DNA of 64,000 nt. Source: Stenotrophomonas maltophilia. Its GTDB lineage: Bacteria > Pseudomonadota > Gammaproteobacteria > Xanthomonadales > Xanthomonadaceae. Shown one piece after another: positions 9,015-17,734 of this stretch. Position 1 is the stretch's first letter; every line of letters starts with the position of its first letter. The notes under the pieces were generated by a model. The model searched no databases. It was not told the origin of the DNA and was given only the letters and a program-made list of their open reading frames with translations. Both the position numbers and the translations under genes were made by a program. The DNA lies in NCBI RefSeq assembly GCF_004920835.1, contig NZ_QFHO01000005.1, positions 124,001-188,000 on the forward strand, read 5' to 3'.

Positions 9015-10160
9015 ATGATTCGACGCACTCTGGCCTGCATGCTCACCCTCGGCCTGGTCGCCTGCGCGACCCAGCCGAAGTCCCCACCGTCTTCGCCCCA
9101 GGCCAGCAGTACGCCGCGCCAACCTGCCGCCAAGGCCCATGGCCCGGCCGAGGCCGCGCCTGAAGCCACCGCTGCCACCGCGCCGCCGGTCGACCTCACC
9201 CCGGTCCCGTTCGAGACTGCGCGGGCACGGTTCATTGCCGATACCGCCAAGCGCTACGGCCTGAAGCCGGAGCAGATCAGCAGCGTGCTCGACCAGGCGC
9301 AGGTGCGCCAGCCGATCATCGCCGCCATGTCGCGCCCGGCCGAACGGGTCAAGCCGTGGAACGAATACCGGCCGATGTTCATCAGCAAGGCACGCATCGA
9401 TGGCGGTCGCGCGTTCCTGGCCCAGCACCGTGCCGAACTGGATCGCGTGCAGCAGCGCACCGGGGTGCCGGCTGAAGTGATCGTGGCGATCATCGGCGTG
9501 GAAACCAGTTACGGCAAGAACGCCGGCAGCCATCGCGTGCTCGATGCGCTGTACACGCTGGCGTTCTATTACCCGCGCAGTGGCGACCCGGCCAAGCTGG
9601 AGCGCGAAGTGCGCCGCGAACTGTTCTTCCGCGATGAGCTGGCCAAGCTGTTCGAGCTGGGCCGCGAAGAAAACCTGGACATCACTACGCTCAAGGGCAG
9701 CTATGCCGGTGCGATGGGCATGGGCCAGTTCATGCCGTCCAGCTATCTGGATTACGCCGTTGACGGCAACGGCGATGGTCGCCGCGACCTGTTCACCAGC
9801 TATGACGACGTGTTCTCGTCCATCGCCAATTACTTCGTGAAGAAGGGCGGCTGGGTACGTGGTGGCCAGGTCGCCGTGCCAGCAACGCTGGCTGCTGGCC
9901 GCGAGGAATTCAACCCGACCGAGTGGATGCCCACCTGGTCGCTGGCCGATCTGGCGCAGCGCGGCTACCAGCCGAACGCAGCGGTACAGCCGGGCGCCAC
10001 CGCTACCCCGATCACCCTTGAAGGCAGCGCCGGCAAGCAGTACTGGCTGGGCTTCCAGAACTACTACGCGATCACCCGCTACAACCTCTCGAAGATGTAC
10101 GCGATGGCCGTGTTCCAGTTGTCCCAGGCCATCGCCGGACAGGAGCTGCCCCCGGCATGA
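9015..10160 (+). CDS. mltB: Membrane-bound lytic murein transglycosylase B
   Basis: 381 aa. The start MIRRTLACMLTLGLVACATQ is a lipoprotein signal with lipobox LVAC (Cys17). After a Pro/Ala-rich linker comes the MltB domain; GVETSYGKNAG carries the catalytic Glu163, matching E. coli Glu162, and SYAGAMGMGQFMPSSY is the family substrate-site segment. It cleaves glycan strands to 1,6-anhydro products at the outer membrane. Stop and rlpA start overlap by 4 bases, so the two lipoproteins are coupled. Confidence 0.95.
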   Translation: MIRRTLACMLTLGLVACATQPKSPPSSPQASSTPRQPAAKAHGPAEAAPEATAATAPPVDLTPVPFETARARFIADTAKRYGLKPEQISSVLDQAQVRQPIIAAMSRPAERVKPWNEYRPMFISKARIDGGRAFLAQHRAELDRVQQRTGVPAEVIVAIIGVETSYGKNAGSHRVLDALYTLAFYYPRSGDPAKLEREVRRELFFRDELAKLFELGREENLDITTLKGSYAGAMGMGQFMPSSYLDYAVDGNGDGRRDLFTSYDDVFSSIANYFVKKGGWVRGGQVAVPATLAAGREEFNPTEWMPTWSLADLAQRGYQPNAAVQPGATATPITLEGSAGKQYWLGFQNYYAITRYNLSKMYAMAVFQLSQAIAGQELPPA

Positions 10161-11428
10161 ACATCAGATGGCTGGTCCCAGGCTTGATCGTCCTCGCGCT
10201 GGCTGCCTGCAGCAGCGCGCCGAAGAAGCCGGCCACGGCCGGCCATGGCGGCAAGTCCGGCGGTACGCTGGTGCAGGGCCGCGGCTCACGCCCGGCGCAT
10301 TGCCCGGAGGGCTCGCCGTATGCGGCCGCTAAGGAAGACCTCAATACCCGCGGCAACTACACTGCCGGTGGCCTGTACAAGCCGGGCGTGCGTGACAGCA
10401 CGCCAGACTACATTCCCAACGTGGCCTGCATCCCCGAGCCGGAAGTAACCGCGGAAGAACGCTCGGCGATCGGCAACAAGACCCCGTACGTGGTGCTGGG
10501 TAAGTCCTACAAGGTGCTCGACGACACCCGCAACTATGTCGAGCGCGGTACCGCGTCGTACTACGGTGCCAAGTTCCATGGCCGCCTGACCTCCAACCGC
10601 GAGGTCTACGACATGTACCAGTTCACCGCCGCGCACAAGACGCTGCCGCTGCCCAGCTTCGCCCGCGTGACAAACCTGGACAACGGCGAATCGGTGATCG
10701 TGCGCGTCAATGACCGTGGCCCGTTCCACGACGGCCGCGTGGTCGATCTCAGCTATGCGGCCGCCGTGCGCCTGGGCATTACCCAGCGCGGCACCGGCAA
10801 CGTCGAAGTGCGCGCGCTGCAGCCGGGCGAAAGCAACCTGATGGCGCAGAAGCCGTCTCGTCGCGAACGCCGGGCTGCGGAAGCCGCCGCTGCGGCAACT
10901 GCGGTGGCCAGTGCGCGGCCGGTACCGGGCGCACGTGCCGCCGCCGACAGTGACATCGATCGCCTGGTCAAGGGCCTGCCTGCCGAGGGCATGCCGGCGC
11001 GCGGCCAGCCGGCCACCACCCAGGGCGTGGCCAGCACCGTGCCGGACGTGGCGGTCAGCAGCCTGCCGCCGAGTGCGCCGCCGGTACGCGGCACCGCGCC
11101 GGCACAGGCGGTCGTTGCCAGCACCACGCCGCGCGCTGTTGCGCCGGCGCCGGTCCGCACCACGCCAGCGGCACCCAGCCTGTCGCAGCAGGTAGTGGGC
11201 GCGGTGATGGTGCAGGTCGCCAGTTTCTCAAGCCGCGACAACGCCAACCGCGCGATGGGCCAGCTCAACGCCGCCGGTATCGTCGGCGCGACCATCAGCG
11301 ACATCGCTGCCGGTGGCCGCACCCTGTTCCGCCTGCGCGTTCCCGCCAGCGACCATGCCAGTGCCGCGGAACTTGCCGGCCGCATCGCCGGTCTGGGCCT
11401 GGGTTCGCCGCAGATCGTCAAGGATTGA
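10157..11428 (+). CDS. rlpA: RlpA-type septal lytic transglycosylase, DPBB plus SPOR
   Basis: 423 aa lipoprotein with lipobox LAAC (Cys15). The double-psi beta-barrel spans about residues 130-225 (GTASYYGAKFHGRLTSN; VNDRGPFHDGRVVDLSYAAA, with the conserved catalytic Asp/Glu region). A long Ala/Pro linker leads to a C-terminal SPOR domain (about 350-423, VMVQVASFSSRDNANRAM) that binds denuded glycan at the septum. RlpA cleaves such glycans in Pseudomonas. It is coupled to mltB and followed by dacC, matching the usual order of this cluster. Confidence 0.93.
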   Translation: MNIRWLVPGLIVLALAACSSAPKKPATAGHGGKSGGTLVQGRGSRPAHCPEGSPYAAAKEDLNTRGNYTAGGLYKPGVRDSTPDYIPNVACIPEPEVTAEERSAIGNKTPYVVLGKSYKVLDDTRNYVERGTASYYGAKFHGRLTSNREVYDMYQFTAAHKTLPLPSFARVTNLDNGESVIVRVNDRGPFHDGRVVDLSYAAAVRLGITQRGTGNVEVRALQPGESNLMAQKPSRRERRAAEAAAAATAVASARPVPGARAAADSDIDRLVKGLPAEGMPARGQPATTQGVASTVPDVAVSSLPPSAPPVRGTAPAQAVVASTTPRAVAPAPVRTTPAAPSLSQQVVGAVMVQVASFSSRDNANRAMGQLNAAGIVGATISDIAAGGRTLFRLRVPASDHASAAELAGRIAGLGLGSPQIVKD

Positions 11429-11528
11429 TCCGCCCGGGCCGGTGCTGCCGGCCCATGCTCCCCCGGCCTTACAATGGCCGTTACGTTCCACCCTCCATTC
11501 CCGGCCGTCCCCTGGAGCCTGCTGTCCA

Positions 11529-12743
11529 ATGAATTTCCGTTCCGCCGCCACCGCCCTGGCCGCCACCCTGGTGGTGGGCCTGGCCTCCGCCCAGACGCCG
11601 CTGCCGACCCCGGCCACGCCGGCGCCTGCCGCCGCTGCCCCGGCCACCGTCGCCACCCCGCCGGCACCCGCGCCCAGCGTGTCCAAAGCCTGGGTGCTGA
11701 TGGATTACGCAACCGGCCAGGTGCTGGCTGGTGAAAACATCAACGAACAGCTGGCCCCGGCCAGCATTACCAAGGTGATGACGTCCTACGTGATCGCCGC
11801 CGAGGTCAAGAACGGCAAGGTCCGTCCGGACGACCAGGTGATGATGAGCGAGCGCGCCTGGCGCGAAGGTGGCGCGGGTACCGATGGCAGCTACAGCGGC
11901 TTCCCGGTCAACCAGACTGCACGCCTGGAAGACATGGAAAAGGGCATGGCGATCCAGTCCGGCAATGACGCCGCGATCGCCCTGGCCGAGCACGTGGCCG
12001 GCAGCGAAGAAGCCTTCGCTTCGCTGATGAACAGCTACGCTGCCAAGATCGGCATGAAGAACTCGCACTTCGTGAACGCCCACGGCCTGACCGCCCCGGG
12101 CCATCACAGCAGCGCCTACGACCTGGCCCTGCTGGGCCGCGCGATGGTGCGCGACTACCCGGAAACCTACGCGTACAACAAGATCAAGGAATTCCAGGTC
12201 GGCAACATCAAGCAGCCGAACCGCAACCTGCTGCTGTGGCGCGATGGCAGCGTGGACGGCATCAAGACCGGCCACACCTCGGAAGCCGGTTACTGCCTGA
12301 TGAGCTCTGCCCAGCGCGGCGACCAGCGCCTGGTGGCCGTGGTGCTGGGTGGCGCTTCGGAAAAGCAGCGTGCCGACGACAGCCTGGCGCTGCTGAACTG
12401 GGGCTTCCGCTTCTTCGAGACCCACCGCCTGTATGAGCCGGGCAAGGCCGTGGCCGAGCACAAGGTCTGGAAGGGCACCACCGACAAGGTGCAGCTGGGC
12501 GTGGCCCAGCCGATGCTGGTGAGCGTGCCGCGCGGTCGCTACAACGACCTGAAGCCGAGCATCGACGTACCCAAGACCCTGGAAGCACCGTTCACCGCCG
12601 GCCAGCAGATCGGCACCGTGAAGGTGATGCTGGATGGCAAGCTGGTGGCCGAAGCGCCGCTGGTGGCGGTCGCTGCCGTTGAGCAGGCCGGCTTCTTCAA
12701 GCGCCTGTGGGACAGCTTCTGGATGTGGTGGGAATCGGAATGA
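11529..12743 (+). CDS. dacC: D-alanyl-D-alanine carboxypeptidase (PBP5/6 family)
   Basis: 404 aa from ATG 11529, which begins a signal peptide (MNFRSAATALAATLVVGLASA); the longer in-frame reading lacks one. Active-site motifs are S79-I-T-K82, S144-G-N146 and K246-T-G248. The C-terminal PBP5 beta domain ends in an amphipathic helix (FFKRLWDSFWMWWESE) that anchors the enzyme to the inner membrane. It trims the terminal D-Ala from pentapeptides and so limits crosslinking. A strong terminator follows. Confidence 0.95.
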   Translation: MNFRSAATALAATLVVGLASAQTPLPTPATPAPAAAAPATVATPPAPAPSVSKAWVLMDYATGQVLAGENINEQLAPASITKVMTSYVIAAEVKNGKVRPDDQVMMSERAWREGGAGTDGSYSGFPVNQTARLEDMEKGMAIQSGNDAAIALAEHVAGSEEAFASLMNSYAAKIGMKNSHFVNAHGLTAPGHHSSAYDLALLGRAMVRDYPETYAYNKIKEFQVGNIKQPNRNLLLWRDGSVDGIKTGHTSEAGYCLMSSAQRGDQRLVAVVLGGASEKQRADDSLALLNWGFRFFETHRLYEPGKAVAEHKVWKGTTDKVQLGVAQPMLVSVPRGRYNDLKPSIDVPKTLEAPFTAGQQIGTVKVMLDGKLVAEAPLVAVAAVEQAGFFKRLWDSFWMWWESE

Positions 12744-12767
12744 TCCACGCCTTGGCGTGGTGAACGG

Positions 12768-12794
12768 AAAAGGCCGGCGAATGCCGGCCTTTTT
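12768..12794. terminator. Rho-independent terminator after dacC
   Basis: AAAAGGCCGGC (12768-12778) pairs with GCCGGCCTTTTT (12783-12794). A-tract and T-tract flank the stem, so it can serve dacC and the convergent lpxR-like gene. Confidence 0.85.
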
Positions 12795-12805
12795 CGTTGG
12801 AATCG

Positions 12806-12832
12806 GTGTGCCGACCAACGGTCGGCAACTAC
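12806..12832. repeat. GTAG palindrome (reverse) at the end of the lpxR-like gene
   Basis: GTGCCGACCAACGGTCGGCA followed by ACTAC; it ends one base before the minus-strand stop of the lipid A deacylase gene. A related GATCCACGCC palindrome lies at 12742-12760. Confidence 0.7.
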
Positions 12833-12833
12833 C

Positions 12834-13907
12834 TTACAGCGACCGGCTGATGGTGAAGCTGCCGAACACGGGCGACTGGCGCTGGCCATCGAATTCGCGG
12901 GTGCTGTGGTAGCGCGCCACCGCGAACTTCCAACGGCCGCGCATCACTGCAATGCCATAACCGCCCTGTGCGACCACGTGGCGCTTGTCCACACTGTGGC
13001 TGCTGCGGAACGTGTTGCCGTCCAGCGTAATGTCGCGGATCACCCACGCCGCGTCGGTGGTCAAGAACATGTGCCACGACCAGCCGCTGGCACGTCCACC
13101 ACGTGTCGGCGCGGTGTTTTCGCCGGCCGGGCGCAACGGCGTGCTGCCGAAGTCGTCGGGCAGCTTCCAGCCGAAGCGCACTTCGCCACCGGCGTTGGCC
13201 TTGGTTTCCAGGTTGCCGATCGCGCCGCCGTAGTGGCTGATCGCATCCCAGCCCCAGCCGCCGGCATTGACGCTGGCATCGGCCGGCCAGCGCCGCATGC
13301 GCTCGTGGGTCAGCATGAACACCGGCTCGTTGTGCAGCTGGTTGTCCCAGCCTTCGAACTTCTTGTCGTTGAGGATGTTGTGCACCGCATCCTGCACCTG
13401 CTTGCCCTGCGCCCACGGGCCGACCACGCCCAGCGCCAGCTGGGTGGTCTGCAGGCGGTCGCCGCTGCGCGCGTTGAAGCCGAAACTGGCCAGCAGCACA
13501 CCGGCATACGGGCGGTCATCCTCGATCAGGTCGCGGCGCGTCGGGTCGGTCGGGGTGAAGATGCCCTGGCCGATGCTGAAGATCATGTTCTGTTGTTCGA
13601 ACTTTCCCGGGTGCAGGCCTTCCAGGTACTGGTTCACCCAACGCGCCATACGCGGCAGGCACGGGTCATCGGTGTAGTCGACCAGATTCGGCGAGACCAG
13701 GGTCAGCTGCGCGCCGTTGGTATAGCCCTGGTCCTGGTGGCGGCCGCCAAACAGGTCGTTGTCGACGCGGAAGTTGATCTGCGGCGGATGGTCGCGCATC
13801 GCGTCCGGACCACATTGTTCAGCTGCCTGGGCAGCAAGGGGGAGGGCGGTGGCCAGCAGGCCAGACAGCCCGAAGGCTGCGAAACAGCGTTTGGAAGGGG
13901 GGCTCAT
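12834..13907 (-). CDS. LpxR-family lipid A 3'-O-deacylase (DUF2219)
   Basis: 357 aa with a signal peptide ending ALPLAAQAAEQ. The mature start INFRVDNDLFGGRHQDQGYTNG has the DNDLF...D.GYTNG signature of LpxR, with the conserved Asn/Asp and following acidic residues that bind calcium in the Salmonella enzyme. It ends FGSFTISRSL, a terminal beta strand of an outer-membrane barrel. LpxR removes the 3'-acyloxyacyl chain from lipid A. It converges on dacC and is divergent from a CsgG-like gene. Function on this organism's lipid A is inferred from the family. Confidence 0.85.
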   Translation of the reverse strand: MSPPSKRCFAAFGLSGLLATALPLAAQAAEQCGPDAMRDHPPQINFRVDNDLFGGRHQDQGYTNGAQLTLVSPNLVDYTDDPCLPRMARWVNQYLEGLHPGKFEQQNMIFSIGQGIFTPTDPTRRDLIEDDRPYAGVLLASFGFNARSGDRLQTTQLALGVVGPWAQGKQVQDAVHNILNDKKFEGWDNQLHNEPVFMLTHERMRRWPADASVNAGGWGWDAISHYGGAIGNLETKANAGGEVRFGWKLPDDFGSTPLRPAGENTAPTRGGRASGWSWHMFLTTDAAWVIRDITLDGNTFRSSHSVDKRHVVAQGGYGIAVMRGRWKFAVARYHSTREFDGQRQSPVFGSFTISRSL

Positions 13908-14257
13908 GGGGGGCGGATTCTATTTGTCGTTTTCAGCCGCGACACGGTACCCCCAGGCGGTCCGTGAAACGACCACACGGCGCTCACTTGTCTGTTCCGA
14001 AAACAACATTGTCCATCCGACACGATGTGATACGGAATGTGGGGGACTGCGGGCAGGGACGGGTGCCGGTGGACCCGTGCTCGGGACCGGTCGCGCGCCC
14101 CGGCGGGGGCCAAACCGCACGTCCAGTCAGCTGCGGTTGTGGTTGGGGGCACCTTGCCCTATTCTCTGCGCCGACGCCTGGGGGGCGTCGCAAAGGATTC
14201 AGGTCCCAGACCCTTTCTCAACCCATGGATTGTGCTTCGCCGTCGGCGAGGTGCTGG
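13908..14257. other. 350-bp divergent intergenic region
   Basis: It separates the lpxR-like gene (leftward) from the csgG-like gene (rightward). No ORF with family features and no GTAG palindrome is seen. An AT-richer stretch near 13985-14035 (with TTGTCC and GATACGGAAT) may hold promoter elements, but no confident -35/-10 pair was found. Confidence 0.4.
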
Positions 14258-15259
14258 ATGACTCAAATGAACAAATCGAATTCGCTCGCCCATGCGCTGG
14301 CCTGCGCGCTGCTGGGTGTCGGTCTGGTGGCCATCAGTGCCCCGGCTTCGGCTGGCCTGCGTGACAGTTTTGCCAACAGCCGTACCTCTGCCCAGGAGCA
14401 GAGCAAGAAGGGCCAGGCCGAGATTCCGGTGTGCACCAAGCCGCTGGGCTCCATCTCGGTGATCGAGCCGGAAGACGTTGTGAACTGGTGGACCGGCCAG
14501 CAGCTGCCGGCGCCTTCGAAGCTGATCAAGGTGTTCGTCAACAAGTCCAAGTGCTTCACGCTGGTGGACCGTGGGGTCGGCATGGCGGCGGCCCAGGCTG
14601 AGCGCGCGCTGGCCAGCGAAGGCCAGTTGCGCGGCCGCTCCAACATCGGCAAGGGCCAGATCCGTGCCGCCGACTACGTGCTGGTGCCCGACCTGATCTC
14701 GCAGAACAGCAACTCCGGCGGCAACGCCATCGGTGGCCTGCTGGGTGGCCTGATCGGCGGCAAGGCCGGCGCCGTGGTCGGCGGGCTGAACTTCCGCAGC
14801 AAGACCGCCGACGTGACCCTGACCCTGACCGACGTGCGCTCCTCCGAGCAGGTGGCCATTGTCGAGGGCAACTCCAAGAAGACCGACCTGGGCTGGGGCG
14901 CTGGTGGCGGCCTGTTCGGCGGCGGCGGCATCGGGGCCATGGGCGTGGGCGGCTATGCCAATACCGAAATCGGCCAGGTGATCACCCTGGCCTACCTGCA
15001 GGCCTACACCAACATGGTGGCCGAGCTGGGTGGCCTTCCGGCCAATGCGTCGGCCGCCAACGCCGGCCAGGCCGTGACCATGCTCAAGGCCGGTCGCCTG
15101 CTGGCCAATGCCAAGGGCACCGGCGCGCCGGTACGCTCGCTGGAGCCGGGCATGCTGCTGTACCCCACCGGTGTCAAGGAAGGCACGATGTGGGAAGTGG
15201 AAGACGAAATGGGCAACAAGGGCTGGGTCAACTCCACCCTGATGGAAACGGCCAAGTAA
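14258..15259 (+). CDS. CsgG/HfaB-like secreted protein with C-terminal SH3-like segment
   Basis: 333 aa. ATG 14258 was chosen because GAGG lies 6 bases upstream and gives a signal peptide cleaved near ISAPASA-GL. The middle (KCFTLVDRG, then the AAQAERALASEGQLRG segment and AADYVLVPDLI) resembles the CsgG domain, which in curli systems forms an outer-membrane secretion pore. There is no lipobox cysteine, unlike CsgG. Gly-rich segments at about 155-175 and 205-230 resemble pore or membrane-insertion loops. The last 55 residues (GTGAPVRSLEPG ... GNKGWVNSTLM) look like an SH3-type domain. No curli subunit genes are adjacent, so cargo is unknown. Confidence 0.7.
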   Translation: MTQMNKSNSLAHALACALLGVGLVAISAPASAGLRDSFANSRTSAQEQSKKGQAEIPVCTKPLGSISVIEPEDVVNWWTGQQLPAPSKLIKVFVNKSKCFTLVDRGVGMAAAQAERALASEGQLRGRSNIGKGQIRAADYVLVPDLISQNSNSGGNAIGGLLGGLIGGKAGAVVGGLNFRSKTADVTLTLTDVRSSEQVAIVEGNSKKTDLGWGAGGGLFGGGGIGAMGVGGYANTEIGQVITLAYLQAYTNMVAELGGLPANASAANAGQAVTMLKAGRLLANAKGTGAPVRSLEPGMLLYPTGVKEGTMWEVEDEMGNKGWVNSTLMETAK

Positions 15260-15300
15260 GCGGCCTGCATACCGGCCGCGTGCGGTATGTGTCCTGCCAG

Positions 15301-15327
15301 GGGCCGGCCTTCACGGGCCGGCCTTTT
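15301..15327 (+). terminator. Terminator after the csgG-like gene
   Basis: GGCCGGCC (15302-15309), loop TTCACG, GGCCGGCC (15316-15323), then TTTT. Confidence 0.8.
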
Positions 15328-15427
15328 CCATGTGTAGGCCCCCTTGCAACGCAGCGGCCCGCAGATGCCGCGTTTGACGTTGATGAATACTCTTGGGTTT
15401 GTTGCCCTGCGGCCCGATAATGGGGGC

Positions 15428-15706
15428 ATGGAAATCAAGTCCGACAACCCCGACCACGGCTTCCAGTTCCCCGGCCAGTTCGAGCTCAGCGCGATGGGCC
15501 CGGCCAACCGCGGCCTGGAACATGAGCTTCCCCGCCTGCTGCTGGCTGCCGGTATCGATGTGGTCAATGAACGCATCAGCTGGAAGCACTCGACCAACGG
15601 CAAGTACGTGTCTGTGCGCATGGTGTTCAAGGCCGAGAGCCGCGAACAGTACGATCTGGCGCACCAGGCACTGCGTGACCATCCGGAAGTGAAGTGGACG
15701 CTGTAG
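15428..15706 (+). CDS. YbeD/DUF493 family protein
   Basis: 92 aa, starting [20 protein letters not shown] with the family's ferredoxin-like fold length. [20 protein letters not shown] is typical of the YbeD family, whose genes sit between dacA and lipB in many Proteobacteria. Biochemical role is unknown; a small regulatory, ACT-like domain has been suggested for the family. It overlaps lipB by 13 bases, implying coupled translation with lipoate synthesis. Confidence 0.9.
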   Translation: MEIKSDNPDHGFQFPGQFELSAMGPANRGLEHELPRLLLAAGIDVVNERISWKHSTNGKYVSVRMVFKAESREQYDLAHQALRDHPEVKWTL

Positions 15707-16404
15707 CCGACAGCTGCCCGGCCGAAGCCGCCCCTGAGCACCGCGCGCCGCGTCCGGCGCTGGTCCGTGATCTCGGTCGCCAGGCCTATGAGCCGGTGTG
15801 GCGTGCCATGCAGCGCTTCACCGACCAGCGTGGCGACGCCGATGCCGACGAGCTGTGGGTGGTCGAGCACGATCCGGTGTTCACTCTCGGCCAGGCTGGC
15901 AAGGATGAGCACGTGCTGGCGCCGGGTGAGATCCCGGTGCTGCACGTGGATCGTGGTGGCCAGGTGACCTACCACGGCCCCGGCCAGATCGTGGTCTATC
16001 CGCTGCTGCGCCTGCCGCGGCTGGGTATCGGCGTGCGCGACTACGTGTGCCGCATCGAACAGGCGATCATCGACACGCTCGCCGAATGGAACATCGGCGC
16101 TGAGCGCCGCGAGGGCGCCCCCGGCGTCTATGTCGGTAACGCCAAGATCGCCGCGCTCGGCATCCGCGTGCGCCGTGGCTGCACCTTCCACGGCCTGGCC
16201 TTCAACGTGGCCATGGACCTGGAACCCTTCCACCGTATCAACCCCTGTGGCTATCAGGGGTTGCAGGTGACCTCGGTGGTAGACTTGGGTGGCCCCTCCG
16301 GGATGGATGCCGTCAAGCCGGTGCTGCTGGACCACCTGGCCCGCCAGTTCGGCCTGCTGCTGCAGCACACGCCCGAACTGCCTGATTTTTCTGCGGCCGC
16401 CTGA
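15694..16404 (+). CDS. lipB: Octanoyltransferase LipB
   Basis: 236 aa from GTG 15694, inside the end of ybeD. It transfers octanoyl groups from acyl carrier protein to the lipoyl domains of dehydrogenase complexes and the glycine cleavage H protein. Visible motifs are [12 protein letters not shown], the catalytic Lys in [12 protein letters not shown] and the catalytic Cys in NPCGYQGL. Length is normal. lipA follows after 18 bases, completing the lipoate pathway. Confidence 0.95.
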   Translation: MDAVADSCPAEAAPEHRAPRPALVRDLGRQAYEPVWRAMQRFTDQRGDADADELWVVEHDPVFTLGQAGKDEHVLAPGEIPVLHVDRGGQVTYHGPGQIVVYPLLRLPRLGIGVRDYVCRIEQAIIDTLAEWNIGAERREGAPGVYVGNAKIAALGIRVRRGCTFHGLAFNVAMDLEPFHRINPCGYQGLQVTSVVDLGGPSGMDAVKPVLLDHLARQFGLLLQHTPELPDFSAAA

Positions 16405-16422
16405 CCGCCACCCGGAACTGCC

Positions 16423-17433
16423 ATGACTGAATCCACCGCCCGTTCCATTCCCCTGCAGATCGTGCAGGGCGATTCTCCGTCCGCCGCGCCGTTGCAGGCC
16501 GGGGTCAAGCAGCTGGGCGGTGACAAGATCAACCGCTCGCCGGTGCAGTTCGCCGACGCGCCGGTGCTGCGCAAGCCGTCCTGGATCCGCGTGCGCATTC
16601 CCTCGGGCAATGCGGTGCAGAACCTGAAGGCCAAGCTGCGCGAGAACCGCCTGGTGACGGTGTGCGAGGAAGCCAGCTGCCCGAACATCCACGAGTGCTT
16701 CGGCCACGGCACGGCAACGTTCATGATCCTCGGCGAAGTCTGCACCCGCCGCTGCTCGTTCTGCGACGTCGCCCATGGCCGCCCGAAGCCACCGGATGCC
16801 AACGAGCCGGCCAGCCTCGGCCAGACCGTGGCCGACATGGGCTTGAAGTACGTGGTGGTGACCAGCGTCGACCGCGATGACCTGCGCGACGGCGGTGCCC
16901 AGCACTTCGTCGACTGCATCACCGCCATCCGCGAGAAGTCGCCGGGCACCCGCATCGAAGTGCTGACCCCGGACTTCCGTGGCAAGGGCCGCATGGAGCG
17001 CGCGCTGGAGATCCTGGCGCAGAACCCGCCCGATGTGTTCAACCACAACATCGAAACCGTGCCGGACCTGTACCGCAACGTGCGTCCGGGTGCGGACTAC
17101 CAGTGGTCGCTGAACCTGCTGAAGAACTTCAAGGCGCAGCATCCGGAGGTGCCGACCAAGAGCGGCATCATGCTGGGCCTGGGCGAAGAGTTCGAACAGA
17201 TCAAGGCCACCATGCGCGACCTGCGCGCGCATGACGTGGACATGATCACCATCGGCCAGTACCTGCAGCCGACCGCGCACCACCATCCGGTGCTGAAGTA
17301 CTGGACGCCGGAAGACTACAAGGCGCTGGAAGACTACGGCTACGAGCTGGGCTTCAGCCACGTGGCCTCCGGCCCGATGGTGCGCTCGTCGTACCACGCC
17401 GACGTCCAGGCCAAGGGCGCAGGGGTCTCCTGA
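16423..17433 (+). CDS. lipA: Lipoyl synthase LipA (radical SAM)
   Basis: 336 aa. The radical-SAM cluster ligands are C107-x3-C111-x2-C114 ([12 protein letters not shown]). The auxiliary 4Fe-4S cluster, sacrificed as sulfur donor, uses C81, C86 and C92 ([12 protein letters not shown]) and the C-terminal MVRSSYHAD Ser motif. It inserts two sulfurs into protein-bound octanoate made by LipB. It ends the wall/lipoate cluster; a repeat-filled gap follows. Confidence 0.97.
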   Translation: MTESTARSIPLQIVQGDSPSAAPLQAGVKQLGGDKINRSPVQFADAPVLRKPSWIRVRIPSGNAVQNLKAKLRENRLVTVCEEASCPNIHECFGHGTATFMILGEVCTRRCSFCDVAHGRPKPPDANEPASLGQTVADMGLKYVVVTSVDRDDLRDGGAQHFVDCITAIREKSPGTRIEVLTPDFRGKGRMERALEILAQNPPDVFNHNIETVPDLYRNVRPGADYQWSLNLLKNFKAQHPEVPTKSGIMLGLGEEFEQIKATMRDLRAHDVDMITIGQYLQPTAHHHPVLKYWTPEDYKALEDYGYELGFSHVASGPMVRSSYHADVQAKGAGVS

Positions 17434-17734
17434 GGCCCCGGGCGGGCGCGGCCCGCCACCTTCGGTGGGTGCGAACCGTCCCGGTGGGTGCGAACCTTGG
17501 TTCGCACGCCTTTGCCTGCTATAGAGCCGAGCCCATGCTCGGCTGCTTGCTGGCGGCCTGCCGAGCAAGGGCTCGGCCGTGCCTTCGCCTGCATTCACAA
17601 TTTGCTACACCGGCCCCGCTAGGCTGGTTTTCCACCGAGCGCGGCCGGGTGACAAACCCGGCAACTTTCGGCACTGTCGTGGTGTCTGAACACCCCGCAG
17701 TCTCCCCCTTGGCAAGGCGCCTTCGAGCACGTCA
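17434..17734. repeat. Intergenic region with three palindromes
   Basis: Three stems are visible: GTGCGAACCTTGGTTCGCAC (17488-17507), AGAGCCGAGCCCATGCTCGG (about 17520-17544, GTAG-like but with ATAG head) and GCCGAGCAAGGGCTCGGC (17560-17577). No gene is seen. The promoter of prc is presumably in the final 150 bases, but no clear hexamers were identified. Confidence 0.6.

Noticed and set aside
12742..12760. GATCCACGCC palindrome as the dacC terminator
   Set aside because: It has no T-tract; the stem at 12768-12794 is the better terminator.
13964..14257. Upstream extension of the csgG-like gene
   Set aside because: The extra 98 codons contain no domain and would hide the signal peptide; the start at 14258 has a good ribosome site.
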